64,000 nt of DNA from Bacillota bacterium (lineage in GTDB: Bacteria > Bacillota > Clostridia > Christensenellales > UBA1242), in contig WRCD01000003.1 of the NCBI GenBank assembly GCA_009784185.1, forward strand, positions 62,001-126,000, written 5' to 3'. Below the pieces are notes generated by a model. That model was not told the origin of the DNA, searched no databases, and saw only the letters and a program-made list of their open reading frames with translations. Position numbers and translations under genes: made by a program. Below, piece by piece: positions 17,277-25,652 of this stretch (positions within the stretch are counted from its first letter, which is position 1; each line of letters starts with the position of its first letter).

Positions 17277-17304
17277 AAAAAGCCTGTAATTACAGGCTTT
17301 TTTT
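17277..17304 (+). terminator. Terminator after tRNA-Ile
   Basis: A perfect palindrome AAGCCTGTA/TACAGGCTT with a T run follows the tRNA CCA end directly. It closes the tRNA transcript and also separates it from the integrase gene, which is read toward it on the minus strand. Confidence 0.85.
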
Positions 17305-17355
17305 ATTGGTTTTATCAAAAGTTTAAAAATAGTAACTATTACACTTATTACACAT

Positions 17356-18804
17356 TTAATTATTTACTGCTAACTTCCTGCAAAATACTTCGTTAATTTT
17401 AGTTGCTGCTGTTTCATCTGCTTTCTTTAAAGCATGAGAGTATATATCCAAAGTTATAGATGATTTTTTATGTCCTAATCTCTTTGCTATTGTAGTAATA
17501 GGAACACCTGCATTTAATAAAATTGTTGCGTTAGTGTGTCTTAACGAATGGGCAGGAATTTGTCTTAATCCATATTCTAATAAAGATTCTTTAAGCCAAT
17601 GAAAATGTGTGTTTCTTGTTCTTGTTTTTCCATCTGACCTTGTAAATAAATAATTAGTATTAGCCCACAAATCACCATGAAGTTCTTTTTGCTCTAACCA
17701 CCACACACGATATTCTTTTAAAACTTCAACCAATTGTTCTGGCATTGTAATTGTTCTTTTAGAGCTGTCTGTTTTTGGGTCATCGCTTTGTGATTCAAAT
17801 TCTTTACTATAATAATTATATGCTTGCCTAACTGAAAGCTCATTTGTTTCAAAATTTATATCGCACCATTCAAGCCCACAAACTTCTGCACCTCTTAATC
17901 CTAAAAATATCATAATTGAATAAACAGCTTTCTTCCTTATGTCTTTTTCACTCATAATTTTTAGCACAAATTCAGTTGCTTCTTCCTCGTTGAAATAAAC
18001 CATTTCTTTTTTACTGCCTTTTATTGAGTCAGTATAATCTTTTGTGGAATAGTTTTCTTTTATGATTTTCTTCTTTTTAGCATCAGATAAAATCGCAACT
18101 AATATTCTTCTCACACCTGCATTTGTCGCTTTTGCGTATTTACATATTTCTTGCTTATGTTCAAAGTATTTGTTAAATGATAGTTTGAAATGCTTGCAAA
18201 TCTTTTCGGCAACTTCCATACCGACTTGACTGCCTGCTTGCCTTACTAAAAATAAGGTTGTTCTGCTAATGCCACAATCGTTTGAAATATCTTTTACTTT
18301 TAATTTTTTATCTTCAATTATTTTATCAAGTTCAGCTATTTCTTCTTTAACAAAAACAATATTTTTAGTGTAAGTTCTCGTGCAAAGCCAATCATAAAAC
18401 TTTTGAATCATAGTTGGTGTTAAATTTCTAATTAGCAAGTTTGCAGGAAATTCTTTTTTAAATAGTTTTAGAGCTTCTTTTGCTCTTATGTAATAGTTAA
18501 ATCCACTTGGATTTTTGATTAGTATTCTTTCAGCCCATTCTTCTGCATACTCAATAAACTTTACATTTTCATTTATAATTTTGACTACAATGCCTTTTGA
18601 AGCTTCTTCAACATAATCTTCATATTCTCTCATAGCTTTTTTCTTTGCGTTTTTAATAGCTTCGTTATCGTTTAAAATTTCAATAGGTATTTTCCATACT
18701 TTTGAATAAAGTTTATGTGCTTGCGTTTCAGGGTCTTTGCCATTGACAAAGAACCTGAAAGCATAAACATTACCTTTGGAGTTTTTTCTTTTTACTGCGT
18801 GCAT
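17356..18804 (-). CDS. int: Tyrosine-family site-specific integrase with inserted HTH
   Basis: A 482-residue tyrosine recombinase. The catalytic residues are all present: R304 (LGLRGAEV), H419 and R422 (HSLRHT), H445 (LGHKKSS) and the nucleophile Y455 (DIYSHAL). The N-terminal ~70 residues are the arm-binding domain and residues ~80-150 begin the core-binding domain. Residues ~158-215 look like an XRE-type helix-turn-helix (VKDISNDCGISRTTL, then a KICKHFKLSFNKYFE tail) lodged inside the core-binding domain, which makes the protein about 90 residues longer than usual. It lies next to the left attachment site, as expected. It should cut at the CTGATAAG core in tRNA-Ile. An AGAGGG site precedes the ATG. 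Confidence 0.95.
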   Translation of the reverse strand: MHAVKRKNSKGNVYAFRFFVNGKDPETQAHKLYSKVWKIPIEILNDNEAIKNAKKKAMREYEDYVEEASKGIVVKIINENVKFIEYAEEWAERILIKNPSGFNYYIRAKEALKLFKKEFPANLLIRNLTPTMIQKFYDWLCTRTYTKNIVFVKEEIAELDKIIEDKKLKVKDISNDCGISRTTLFLVRQAGSQVGMEVAEKICKHFKLSFNKYFEHKQEICKYAKATNAGVRRILVAILSDAKKKKIIKENYSTKDYTDSIKGSKKEMVYFNEEEATEFVLKIMSEKDIRKKAVYSIMIFLGLRGAEVCGLEWCDINFETNELSVRQAYNYYSKEFESQSDDPKTDSSKRTITMPEQLVEVLKEYRVWWLEQKELHGDLWANTNYLFTRSDGKTRTRNTHFHWLKESLLEYGLRQIPAHSLRHTNATILLNAGVPITTIAKRLGHKKSSITLDIYSHALKKADETAATKINEVFCRKLAVNN

Positions 18805-18815
18805 AATTTTCCCTC

Positions 18816-19010
18816 TTACATTTCATTTAGATATCGAAGTAAATCATCGTAATTAACTAAAATCTTGTTTCCGCTTTTAAAATGCTTTACTTCTTTTTTG
18901 TTGCATAACTCACGAATAAATCATTCGGTTATACAAGTCTGTGGGTCAAGTTCTTTTATTGCTTTCAAACTTTCGCCAACAGTTTTTCTACGAGCAACTT
19001 TATCTTGCAT
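18816..19010 (-). pseudogene. xis: Excisionase gene with in-frame TGA in place of Trp
   Basis: From ATG at 19010, behind a perfect AAGGAGGTAAAGAA site, the frame reads 64 codons to TAA at 18816 but has TGA at 18921-18923 (codon 30). The translation has the form of small MerR-like excisionases of integrative elements: a conserved basic N-terminus, CITE-stop-FIRELC, then a HFKSGNKILVNYDDLLRYL segment. In such proteins I would expect Trp at the stop position (TEWFIR), one base from TGG. TGA is used as a normal stop elsewhere in this genome, so this is most likely a nonsense mutation that disables excision. The gene overlaps nothing and sits 11 bp before int, in the usual xis-int order. Confidence 0.75.
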
Positions 19011-19076
19011 TTCTTTACCTCCTTTTTTTCTGCGATAATTACTAATACACTTGCAGAAAGTAAGGTTTTAATTATT

Positions 19077-19105
19077 TTGACAAAATACAAATTTGCTTGT
19101 ATAAT
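19077..19105 (+). promoter_or_regulatory. Consensus promoter for the regulator at 19155
   Basis: A perfect TTGACA and a perfect TATAAT with 17 bp between them. It drives the + strand gene starting at 19155 and is divergent from xis-int; regulation of both directions from this 140-bp gap is likely. Confidence 0.85.
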
Positions 19106-19154
19106 AGGATTATATTACACATTTAAAAAATCGTAAACTGTGGGGGTAAAAATT

Positions 19155-19820
19155 ATGAGTTCGTTTGCAAAGGCATTGAGGAAGATAATAAATGACAACA
19201 ATATAAAACAAGTGGCATTAGCAAAAGCCATTGGAAAAACGGTGAACGCAGTCAATTCTTGGGTTACTGAAACAGAAGATTTAGAAACAAGACCACAATG
19301 GCATGATGAAGTTCAAAACCTCATGAAATTTCTTTATGCAAACGCAAAAGATTTTTACCCGTGCGAGCTTTTTGGAATTGATAGAAATGAATATGAAAAT
19401 GCAGTTTTAGAAAATGCTATGAATAACGCAAAAGCATTTATTGAACAAGAAAAAACAAATCTTGCAAAGAGAGATAAGGCTTTAATTTATGAAGAAATAA
19501 AAAGAGGTAAACAACAGCTTGAAAAAGAATATAAACAAAAACTTGCTGAACACAAAAAACTAATTGAACAAGAGCTTAAAGAAAAATATCATGTTGAAAT
19601 GCTTGAATTTTTAAAAACTAATGAAGTAAAAAATGACAAACTATTTTATAGATATATTGACTTAGTAAAAGACCCTGAATTTATGCAGTTGTTAATAAAT
19701 ATAAAAGAAGGTGCGAAATTTCCAAGTGGCTTATCATGGTATTACAAACTAACAAAACTTAGCGAAGAAGAATCACTAAGGCTTGCAAAAATAATAAATA
19801 GATATTTAAGAGCAAGTTAA
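19155..19820 (+). CDS. XRE-type regulator with long coiled coil
   Basis: A 221-residue protein if started at ATG 19155; a GTG at 19140 would add five residues, but GGGGGT lies at ribosome-binding distance from the ATG. Residues 1-45 form a helix-turn-helix of the XRE type (VALAKAIGKTVNAVNSWV). Residues ~85-160 are a charged coiled coil (EQEKTNLAKRDKALIYEEIKR region). The C-terminal ~55 residues are helical. It has the position of a phage-type repressor: divergent from xis-int and behind a consensus promoter. It probably controls lysogeny-like maintenance of the element. It ends 4 bp inside the end of the convergent gene at 19817. Confidence 0.75.
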   Translation: MSSFAKALRKIINDNNIKQVALAKAIGKTVNAVNSWVTETEDLETRPQWHDEVQNLMKFLYANAKDFYPCELFGIDRNEYENAVLENAMNNAKAFIEQEKTNLAKRDKALIYEEIKRGKQQLEKEYKQKLAEHKKLIEQELKEKYHVEMLEFLKTNEVKNDKLFYRYIDLVKDPEFMQLLINIKEGAKFPSGLSWYYKLTKLSEEESLRLAKIINRYLRAS

Positions 19821-20089
19821 ACCGAGCCACCAAGTTCAATTTTTCTTTTATCAATTAAATATGTAATTGCTGACATTAAATCCCAGTCAATAGGCGAAGA
19901 AGATTTATTAGTAATAGCAACAATAAAATCTCGTAAATTTTGCAACCCTGTGAGTTTCATTTTTTCAAGTTCAAAAACTCTATTGATGAGTTTTATTTCT
20001 CGTTCTTCTAAAACACCTCGTGCAATATCTCTATTGTTCCTGTAATGGCCTTTAACTTCCATATACATTTGAAAATTAGTCTTTATCAT
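19817..20089 (-). CDS. Unknown small protein (90 aa)
   Basis: A 90-residue, mostly helical charged protein. It overlaps the next upstream gene by 14 bp, so it belongs to the same minus-strand operon that starts with the small HTH protein at 20476. No domain was recognised. Its end overlaps the convergent repressor-like gene by 4 bp. Composition is AT-rich like the rest of the element. Confidence 0.55.
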   Translation of the reverse strand: MIKTNFQMYMEVKGHYRNNRDIARGVLEEREIKLINRVFELEKMKLTGLQNLRDFIVAITNKSSSPIDWDLMSAITYLIDKRKIELGGSV

Positions 20090-20270
20090 TTAACACCTCG
20101 TTTAAAACTTTTTTAATTTCTTTCTTTTGACTCTGTGTCATTTTGATTCTGTAAGGCAATACGATTTTGCAATTACAATTATCGCAACACCTCGCCTTTG
20201 GGTTACAGTTTACCGGTGCAGGATTATTTCCATATTTGCCACAGTCCTTTTTGCATAAACAACATTTCAT
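20076..20270 (-). CDS. Small zinc-finger-like phage protein (64 aa)
   Basis: A 64-residue protein with nine Cys in its first 34 residues: MKCCLCKKDCG, then YGNNPAPV, then RCCDNCNCK, then a basic helical tail. The pattern (CCLC, YGNNPxPV, RCCDxCN) is one I associate with small proteins of clostridial phages and mobile elements, where the Cys pairs would bind zinc. The role is unknown. It overlaps its neighbours on both sides by 4-14 bp, which shows cotranscription. Confidence 0.65.
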   Translation of the reverse strand: MKCCLCKKDCGKYGNNPAPVNCNPKARCCDNCNCKIVLPYRIKMTQSQKKEIKKVLNEVLNDKD

Positions 20271-20476
20271 TTCTTTTCCTCCAACCCTAAAAGATAATCA
20301 CAACTAACTTTTAACTTCTTGCAAATTTTATATAAATGATTAGCTCTTGGTTTTGATTTATCACTTAACCAATTATTCAGCCGATACTCGCTTATGCTTA
20401 TAAGCTTTGCAAATTGCTCGTTAGTTAGGTTGTGTTCTGCTATGGTTTCAGTTAATCGTTCAATAAATAATTTCAT
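20267..20476 (-). CDS. XRE-family regulator
   Basis: From ATG at 20476 this gives 69 residues (MKLFIERLTETIAE to LGLEEKK), the size of a minimal XRE repressor: helix-turn-helix FAKLISISEYRLNNWLSDKSKPR and a C-terminal CDYLLGLE, as in many phage Cro/CI-like proteins. A longer frame from 20554 exists but has no start signal. There is no Shine-Dalgarno site; TATAAT lies exactly six bases before the ATG, so the mRNA is probably leaderless. It heads the 20476-19817 operon. Confidence 0.8.
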   Translation of the reverse strand: MKLFIERLTETIAEHNLTNEQFAKLISISEYRLNNWLSDKSKPRANHLYKICKKLKVSCDYLLGLEEKK

Positions 20477-20637
20477 GGTTTTATTATAAATAGTTTGATT
20501 TTTAAAGGACATAGTTTTGAGCAACTTTGCAGAAAAAAAGCTCTGCCTAAGCAAAGCTTTTGAGGGGAAATGCTATTAACAATTTTGTTTAACAACTGAC
20601 ACATGAGCCAATTCGTGCTACAACTAATTTAGTCTAT

Positions 20638-20985
20638 TTAGTTCCTGAATATCATCGGCCAGAAATTTATAGCATATTTTCTTGTTGGGTGTTTTATAAC
20701 AATGTTTGCCACATACTGAACAAGAAAATCGTTATCTCTATTTTCTAAAATGAAAGCAAGCATATCAACATTAAAAGAATCAGGTGCAATTCTTTTAATT
20801 GTGTTCGGCAAGATAATTCCTAAAACTTGATTAGCACAAGACTCATCAAAAACATTACTTGCTATTTCGGTCACGCAGTTAGGCACTTGCACGCAGTAAC
20901 CAATCCAACCCAAACCCTCTTTACCTTTGCTATAAATTACTTTTGTTAAAACATTATTTTTAATTTTTAAATGATACATAAGCAT
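20638..20985 (-). CDS. Unknown protein with a BspA-like leucine-rich segment
   Basis: A 115-residue protein. Residues ~33-70 contain VPNCVTEIASNVF and LPNTIKRIAPDSF, which fit the LRR_5/BspA-type repeat (x-P-x-x-V/I-x-x-I-x-x-x-A/S-F). With only two units it is far shorter than typical BspA proteins. There is no signal peptide, so it acts in the cytoplasm if expressed. The ATG overlaps the end of the upstream 56-residue gene by one base. Function unknown; it may be a protein-protein adaptor. Confidence 0.55.
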   Translation of the reverse strand: MLMYHLKIKNNVLTKVIYSKGKEGLGWIGYCVQVPNCVTEIASNVFDESCANQVLGIILPNTIKRIAPDSFNVDMLAFILENRDNDFLVQYVANIVIKHPTRKYAINFWPMIFRN

Positions 20986-21155
20986 TAACCATTAAAGCTC
21001 TTATATAAATTGCTTATAAATTTTCTTAATGCTTTTGGGTCTTTTTGCTTTACAATGCTTAAAAACTTTTCTCGTATTTGTTTGTCTAAATCGTCCATTA
21101 TTTCATTCATTAAAACATCTACCAAAGCAGTATCAAATGTTTCTACTTCTTCCAT
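20985..21155 (-). CDS. Unknown small acidic protein (56 aa)
   Basis: The start is taken at ATG 21155 because a GGAGGTATATC site lies directly upstream; a longer frame to 21197 has no such signal. The 56 residues (MEEVETFDTALVDVL onward) are mostly helical with charged faces. No family was recognised. It is coupled by a one-base overlap to the next gene. Such small helical proteins are common in phage control regions. Confidence 0.5.
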   Translation of the reverse strand: MEEVETFDTALVDVLMNEIMDDLDKQIREKFLSIVKQKDPKALRKFISNLYKSFNG

Positions 21156-21186
21156 GATATACCTCCATGTTTGGATTATATATCGC

Positions 21187-21211
21187 AAAAAAACCAAAGG
21201 ACACCCTTTGG
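21187..21211 (-). terminator. Terminator of the membrane zinc-ribbon gene
   Basis: CCAAAGG/CCTTTGG stem with ACAC loop, followed on the minus strand by seven T. It lies 30 bp after the stop of the 353-residue gene. Confidence 0.8.
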
Positions 21212-21241
21212 CAAAAAATTTGGAAAAAAGTTTTTTAAGCT

Positions 21242-22303
21242 TTATTCAGGTTTCATAATTGCTTTGCCACAATGATAACAATGTATTGATTCGCCTTTAT
21301 TCTTCCCACCACATTGACCACAATAAACATGAGGTAAATCTTTTTTAACTTCGTTGTAGTTTTCAATGTTAATAGTTACTTGTGTTTTTTCGTTTTCAGG
21401 TGCATTAGGCAAATCTTCAATATTAGTCCAACTATATTCACATTGAGGACATTTGCGAGTTAGTTCGTATTCGTGGTGTGTTCGTTTTAGAGTGTATATT
21501 GCCATTAGTTCAATTTTGCCTGTTTTCTCGTAGTATTCTTTAATGTGTTCAGTATTAACAACTTCATATTTAGGTTTATACTTTCCATCAGTCAAGCCAC
21601 CCCAACCAGTATCATCAAATCGTTGAGCATAGCTTGCAGGTTGTTTAATTGTTTTATTGTCATAGTGAGTGCGTATAAATTTTTTATCTAAAACTTCAAT
21701 ATGTTCCTTTCCACACTTAATGCAAGTATCGTATAAATTTTGATTAGTGCTTGCAAGATTCTTTTTGCTCTTACTACCTATAACTGCCATTTGAAACCAT
21801 AGAAAAGGCAACACTAACCAACCAACAATAGAGGCATAGAATATCCAAATTGTTTTCTTAAATTTTGCGTTTTCGCTTGGCATTTCTTTATATAGTTTTG
21901 ATTGTAAAAACCATTCTTTTTGTTGTGCAGTTCGTTCAACTTCCATAATGCTTTGAGTATTCTTTTCAAGAATTCTAAATATGTGCCAAACCATTGTGCC
22001 AAAAATAGGTGGGCAGAAAGCAAGCCATAAACCGACTTTGCTTTTACTCTTGTTCTGTTCATTTTTTGGTTGAGCATTTTTCAGTTGTTTCTTTTTCAAA
22101 AATATTATGACAGAAACATAACAAATTATAAAAACAAAAGTAACAGGCAAAACAATTGAGAGATAAGTAACAGGATTCATCCAATACCACCCACCATGTT
22201 CTATTTTCTCAAAAGAAGGCCATACCATTAAACCAGCAAAACATAGCAAAAGAATTATCGGTAACACATAAATTAGAAACTTCTTTTTACCACTCATAAA
22301 CAC
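21242..22303 (-). CDS. Membrane protein with zinc-ribbon motifs
   Basis: A 353-residue protein. Two N-terminal helices (about residues 8-27 and 40-66) and two more around residues 90-107 and 150-172 place it in the membrane. The soluble C-terminal half has paired Cys: CIKC (~195), CPQC (~290) and, at the end, YCGQCGG plus HCYHCGK, which is a classical zinc ribbon. Similar membrane/zinc-ribbon proteins occur as uncharacterised cargo in clostridial elements. It has its own terminator and an AGAGGTG site before ATG, and it diverges from an XRE gene at 22457. Function unknown. Confidence 0.65.
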   Translation of the reverse strand: MFMSGKKKFLIYVLPIILLLCFAGLMVWPSFEKIEHGGWYWMNPVTYLSIVLPVTFVFIICYVSVIIFLKKKQLKNAQPKNEQNKSKSKVGLWLAFCPPIFGTMVWHIFRILEKNTQSIMEVERTAQQKEWFLQSKLYKEMPSENAKFKKTIWIFYASIVGWLVLPFLWFQMAVIGSKSKKNLASTNQNLYDTCIKCGKEHIEVLDKKFIRTHYDNKTIKQPASYAQRFDDTGWGGLTDGKYKPKYEVVNTEHIKEYYEKTGKIELMAIYTLKRTHHEYELTRKCPQCEYSWTNIEDLPNAPENEKTQVTINIENYNEVKKDLPHVYCGQCGGKNKGESIHCYHCGKAIMKPE

Positions 22304-22330
22304 CTCTTTTTTTAAGTATAATACATGGTT

Positions 22331-22347
22331 TGTCGAAGTGTGTCGAA
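22331..22347. promoter_or_regulatory. Direct repeat, candidate operator
   Basis: TGTCGAA occurs twice, 10 bp apart, one helical turn, between the divergent membrane-protein and XRE genes. It overlaps the promoter region of the minus-strand gene (TATTAT at about 22321). It is a reasonable site for the XRE protein encoded next to it; this is inference from position. Confidence 0.45.
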
Positions 22348-22456
22348 AACAATGTATTTGATATTTTTTATTCTATCAAAAAAATCATTAAAAGTAAATT
22401 AGATTTCCTACACAGGTAGGCTTATTGCAGTAGGCGTAAAATAGTAAAATATATGT

Positions 22457-22729
22457 GTGAAAGAAGAAAAGACTAAAACATTAACGCAAGCAGTAGCTGA
22501 ACGAATTAGAGAACTGTTGCACCAAAGCAATATGACTCAGTATAAGTTTGAACAAGTCAGCGGTATCTCGCATGGCCATTTAGGCCATATTCTTTATGGT
22601 CGCAAAAGTGGAAGTAATAAAACAATGTCATTCACAACAGTAGTGTTAATTGCCAAAGGCTTTAACATGACATTGGCACAATTTTTAGACAGCCCAATTT
22701 TTGATTACAGTAACTTTGACATTGAATAA
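22457..22729 (+). CDS. XRE-family regulator (90 aa)
   Basis: A 90-residue protein starting with GTG at 22457. Residues ~10-65 form an XRE helix-turn-helix (MTQYKFEQVSGISHGHLGHIL, with GRKSG after it), and the rest is a short acidic tail. No Shine-Dalgarno site is visible; TAAAAT ends six bases before the GTG, as in other probable leaderless genes here. It is divergent from the zinc-ribbon membrane gene, with TGTCGAA repeats between them. It could control that gene or the restriction system that follows on the other strand. Confidence 0.75.
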   Translation: MKEEKTKTLTQAVAERIRELLHQSNMTQYKFEQVSGISHGHLGHILYGRKSGSNKTMSFTTVVLIAKGFNMTLAQFLDSPIFDYSNFDIE

Positions 22730-22832
22730 TTTTTATATATCATTTGGAGTCATAGGGTTAACCATGTTAAACGAAAATAGTTAAGTTATAGAAACTTATT
22801 AGGTTAATGTTTAAATTAAAATAGAGTAAAGA

Positions 22833-22858
22833 AAAAGTGGCTTTGACCACTTTTGTTT
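22833..22858 (-). terminator. Terminator of the restriction-modification operon
   Basis: AAAAGTGG/CCACTTTT stem with a 6-nt loop and flanking T/A runs, just after the stop of the specificity gene. Confidence 0.8.
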
Positions 22859-22861
22859 TAC

Positions 22862-23797
22862 TTAAACTAAATCTGCATAAGGTAATGATTTTATGTAATT
22901 TTCCATGTATAACCAATCTGGCTTTTTATCTTTATCAACAGGCAATTTCAAAATGGTGTTTCGTATTTTAATTTGATTAGATTTTCTACCATAAGAATAT
23001 CTATAACATTCTTGGTTGAATAGTGTTACAAAAAATAAAGCGATATATTTTGTCATATTAAATTTAGGTGTAAGTTTTTCAACATGGTCGCTGGCAGAAA
23101 AATCTTCTTCCTGATAAGCACACGAACCCAACACAGCACTATCAATAGTTAAAACATTTCCTTTCTCGGTTGAGAAATTATAAAATCCTTCAATGCCATT
23201 GTTTCCAGCTTGTGTAGTTACATAAGGATATTTGCCTTTTCCATAGTTTTGCAAATCTTCTATTTTGGTTGTTTTTGTTCCAGTTACTTTAAATAAATCA
23301 TTCACTAAAAACTCTTCCCATTGGGTTGTATTAGTATCTAAAATTTGTTTATTTATTTTTGAATTTACTTTTTCAACTTTGTATGCACCAATTACTTTGT
23401 TACATTCTTCCAAACTCGGCAAATCAATCTCTGGTAATGTTTTATTCGCCGCTCTTCCATAGCTGTAACGATAAGCATTTTGATTTATAACCATTGCATA
23501 AAAAAGTTTCTGCTCAAACGACAGTTCAATTTTTGGAGTTAGAACATACAAATCTCTTCCACTATAATAAGGCTCTAATTGAACAAAAGTAGAGAGAACA
23601 GAGCCACTTGTTGCACAGCTTAAAGTTCCTGCTTTTTGTGGCTCAACTCCATCAATTAGTTTCACTCTTGCTACAACACCATTGTTTTGACTTGTTCTTG
23701 CTACAAAATTTATGCCATCAGGTGCAGTAGTTTCTTCGCAACGCATTAGTTCTAAATTGACACCATATTTTAAATCAAACAAATCTTTAACTTTCAT
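22862..23797 (-). CDS. BcgI-like specificity subunit (two target recognition domains)
   Basis: A 311-residue DNA-specificity protein from ATG 23797 (a GTG-preceded longer start at 23809 is possible). It has two target recognition domains: residues ~1-150 and ~165-311, each ending in a shared YRYSYGR segment followed by a short helix-forming strand. The C-terminal DWLYMENYIKSLPY is typical of specificity units of BcgI-type and type IIG systems. It overlaps the methylase-nuclease gene by 11 bp. Size and order match the B subunit of BcgI (about 340 residues). Each domain should read half of a bipartite DNA target. Its sequence gives no direct clue to the target. Confidence 0.85.
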   Translation of the reverse strand: MKVKDLFDLKYGVNLELMRCEETTAPDGINFVARTSQNNGVVARVKLIDGVEPQKAGTLSCATSGSVLSTFVQLEPYYSGRDLYVLTPKIELSFEQKLFYAMVINQNAYRYSYGRAANKTLPEIDLPSLEECNKVIGAYKVEKVNSKINKQILDTNTTQWEEFLVNDLFKVTGTKTTKIEDLQNYGKGKYPYVTTQAGNNGIEGFYNFSTEKGNVLTIDSAVLGSCAYQEEDFSASDHVEKLTPKFNMTKYIALFFVTLFNQECYRYSYGRKSNQIKIRNTILKLPVDKDKKPDWLYMENYIKSLPYADLV

Positions 23798-25652
23798 TGT
23801 TGCCACCATTCTTGACTAAATATGCCAAATAATCTCGCACAGTTTGTTCAAAGTTATTTTGTGTTATTTTAGAATAATCAGTTTTCATGTATGCTTCACA
23901 AAGCCATTCATCATCAGCAGTTACACATTGAAGAGCAGATTTACCATCTACAACTTTTTTCCCTTCGTATAAATCTAACCATTCTTTTTTAATATCGTCC
24001 CATCTGTTAAAGTAATCAATTCTACCCATCTTCTTTCTTTTCACAAATCCATCATCTTTGCAATATCCAAAGAAAGTAGGTTTTGTTGAATCATGTGGTT
24101 TATGTGCTTCCCAAACCATTACACAAACATTCACACCAGTTGGATAAAAAATATCATCAGGCATACTGAACACTGCTTTTAGAGTATGGTTTTTAAATAG
24201 CTTTTGGCGAATCTCTTTAAACTTTGTTCCAATGGCACAGCTCATTGGAACAACTGCAACAGCTAATCCCCTTGGCACAAGATAATTTAATAATTGCTCA
24301 ACAAATTCTAATTCGCTTTTATCTTCTTGTGCATAGGGTGGGTTAATAAGTCCTAATGATAATTGTTTGCTTTCTAGCTCTTTTTTTGTAGCAGCACTAA
24401 AACAATCTCCATGAATAATATTTGATTTTCCATCTTTACGAATAATCATATTTGTAATTGCAAGAGTGTATAAATCTATATCCAACTCAACACCATAAAG
24501 ACTAGTCTTTTTAATATTTTCAATTTCTGTTGCATTAGCTTCTTTGCACATTTTGGCCATAGCAGTAATAAGGAACGATGCCGAGCCACAGCAAATGTCA
24601 ATTACTTTACTGTTCTTATTTACTTCGCCTAAATCACACATAAATTCTGTTAAATGTTTGGGTGTTAACACTATGCCGAGACCTTTACCATCACCACCAC
24701 TATATTTAATAAACTCATGGTAGAAAATGCTAAGTGCATCTTCTGTGTATTCATAGTGATTCATCATTGGCAAAATTCTCATTTCTAATTGCTCAATAAA
24801 CCATGCAAGAGAACCACTCTCGCCAAGTGGTAATGCTTTTAGTTTCTCATTTGTTTTAACTTTTCTAAAAGAAGTTTTAATGCTGTCAATTTTCTCTCGC
24901 CTAATATTACTGTTATCCAATACCTGTTCAATAGAACCAATTAAAGTATCTACCAATGGTTTAAATGTTTTTATATCGTTCCATGTATTTCTAAAATCTG
25001 CATTCTGCAAACCAATTAAAATACCTGCTATAAAAATTGGTTTGTCTTTTTCAGAAATTTTAATTTGTCTTAATTTTTCGTGCATGATTAAAGACATTTC
25101 TCTAATTTCTTGTAGGGAGAATTTTCTTTCAAGCTTCTTTCCATTAGCAAGATTTAAATAGTTTAAAGGCTCTAATATAGTATCTTTTGCTTTCTTCAAT
25201 TCTTGTGGAGTTTCAAAACCTTTTTTCCAATAAAAAGTATTAACTTTAACATTGTCTTTTGTAGTGCCACTTACTGCAACAGCCAAAACATTATAATCTT
25301 CTTTTAAATGTTTTGCATAAAACAAAGCACCATCAACAGCATACTTTTGTGGCATATTCATTGTAGGACTAATATGTTCTTTTGTTGATCTTTTGCACTC
25401 AATCAATAAGATTGTGCTTTTGTCTTCGCTAAAAGTTGCAATATATTCTGGCTTTGCTTTTCCATTTCCAACTGTATCGTAATCTTCAATGTTACAAATA
25501 ACAGGCTTTCCACCCATAGCTCTTAACTTTGTTGTAATAGTGTCAAAGCCACTTTTTATGTCGCCTTGTGGGAATATGTAACCAAACTCGTTTTCGCCGA
25601 GCTGAACACCCATTTCTTTTAAAACAAATTCTTCGGTATATCTTTCGCTCAT
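23787..25652 (-). CDS. BcgI-like restriction nuclease / N6-adenine methyltransferase
   Basis: A 621-residue fusion. Residues ~1-150 form a PD-(D/E)XK-type nuclease domain: KPEY at 68-70 and IECK at 84-87 (E69, E85, K87). A helical linker follows. Residues ~300-600 are a gamma-class N6-adenine methyltransferase with TPKHLTEFM (~330), motif I IDICCGSASFL (351-361) and the catalytic NPPY (437-440). Motif I has CCGSAS rather than the more common PACGSG. The layout and length match the A subunit of BcgI (type IIB), which cuts on both sides of its site and needs the separate specificity subunit encoded downstream. It protects the element's host from phage and may stabilise the element by post-segregational killing. 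Its ATG overlaps the stop of the RHH gene. Confidence 0.88.
   Translation of the reverse strand: MSERYTEEFVLKEMGVQLGENEFGYIFPQGDIKSGFDTITTKLRAMGGKPVICNIEDYDTVGNGKAKPEYIATFSEDKSTILLIECKRSTKEHISPTMNMPQKYAVDGALFYAKHLKEDYNVLAVAVSGTTKDNVKVNTFYWKKGFETPQELKKAKDTILEPLNYLNLANGKKLERKFSLQEIREMSLIMHEKLRQIKISEKDKPIFIAGILIGLQNADFRNTWNDIKTFKPLVDTLIGSIEQVLDNSNIRREKIDSIKTSFRKVKTNEKLKALPLGESGSLAWFIEQLEMRILPMMNHYEYTEDALSIFYHEFIKYSGGDGKGLGIVLTPKHLTEFMCDLGEVNKNSKVIDICCGSASFLITAMAKMCKEANATEIENIKKTSLYGVELDIDLYTLAITNMIIRKDGKSNIIHGDCFSAATKKELESKQLSLGLINPPYAQEDKSELEFVEQLLNYLVPRGLAVAVVPMSCAIGTKFKEIRQKLFKNHTLKAVFSMPDDIFYPTGVNVCVMVWEAHKPHDSTKPTFFGYCKDDGFVKRKKMGRIDYFNRWDDIKKEWLDLYEGKKVVDGKSALQCVTADDEWLCEAYMKTDYSKITQNNFEQTVRDYLAYLVKNGGNNES

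Noticed and set aside
18816-19010. TGA read as Trp (alternative genetic code)
   Set aside because: Other genes in the window end in TGA, including overlapping ATGA junctions at 3871 and 25649, and Trp elsewhere is TGG.
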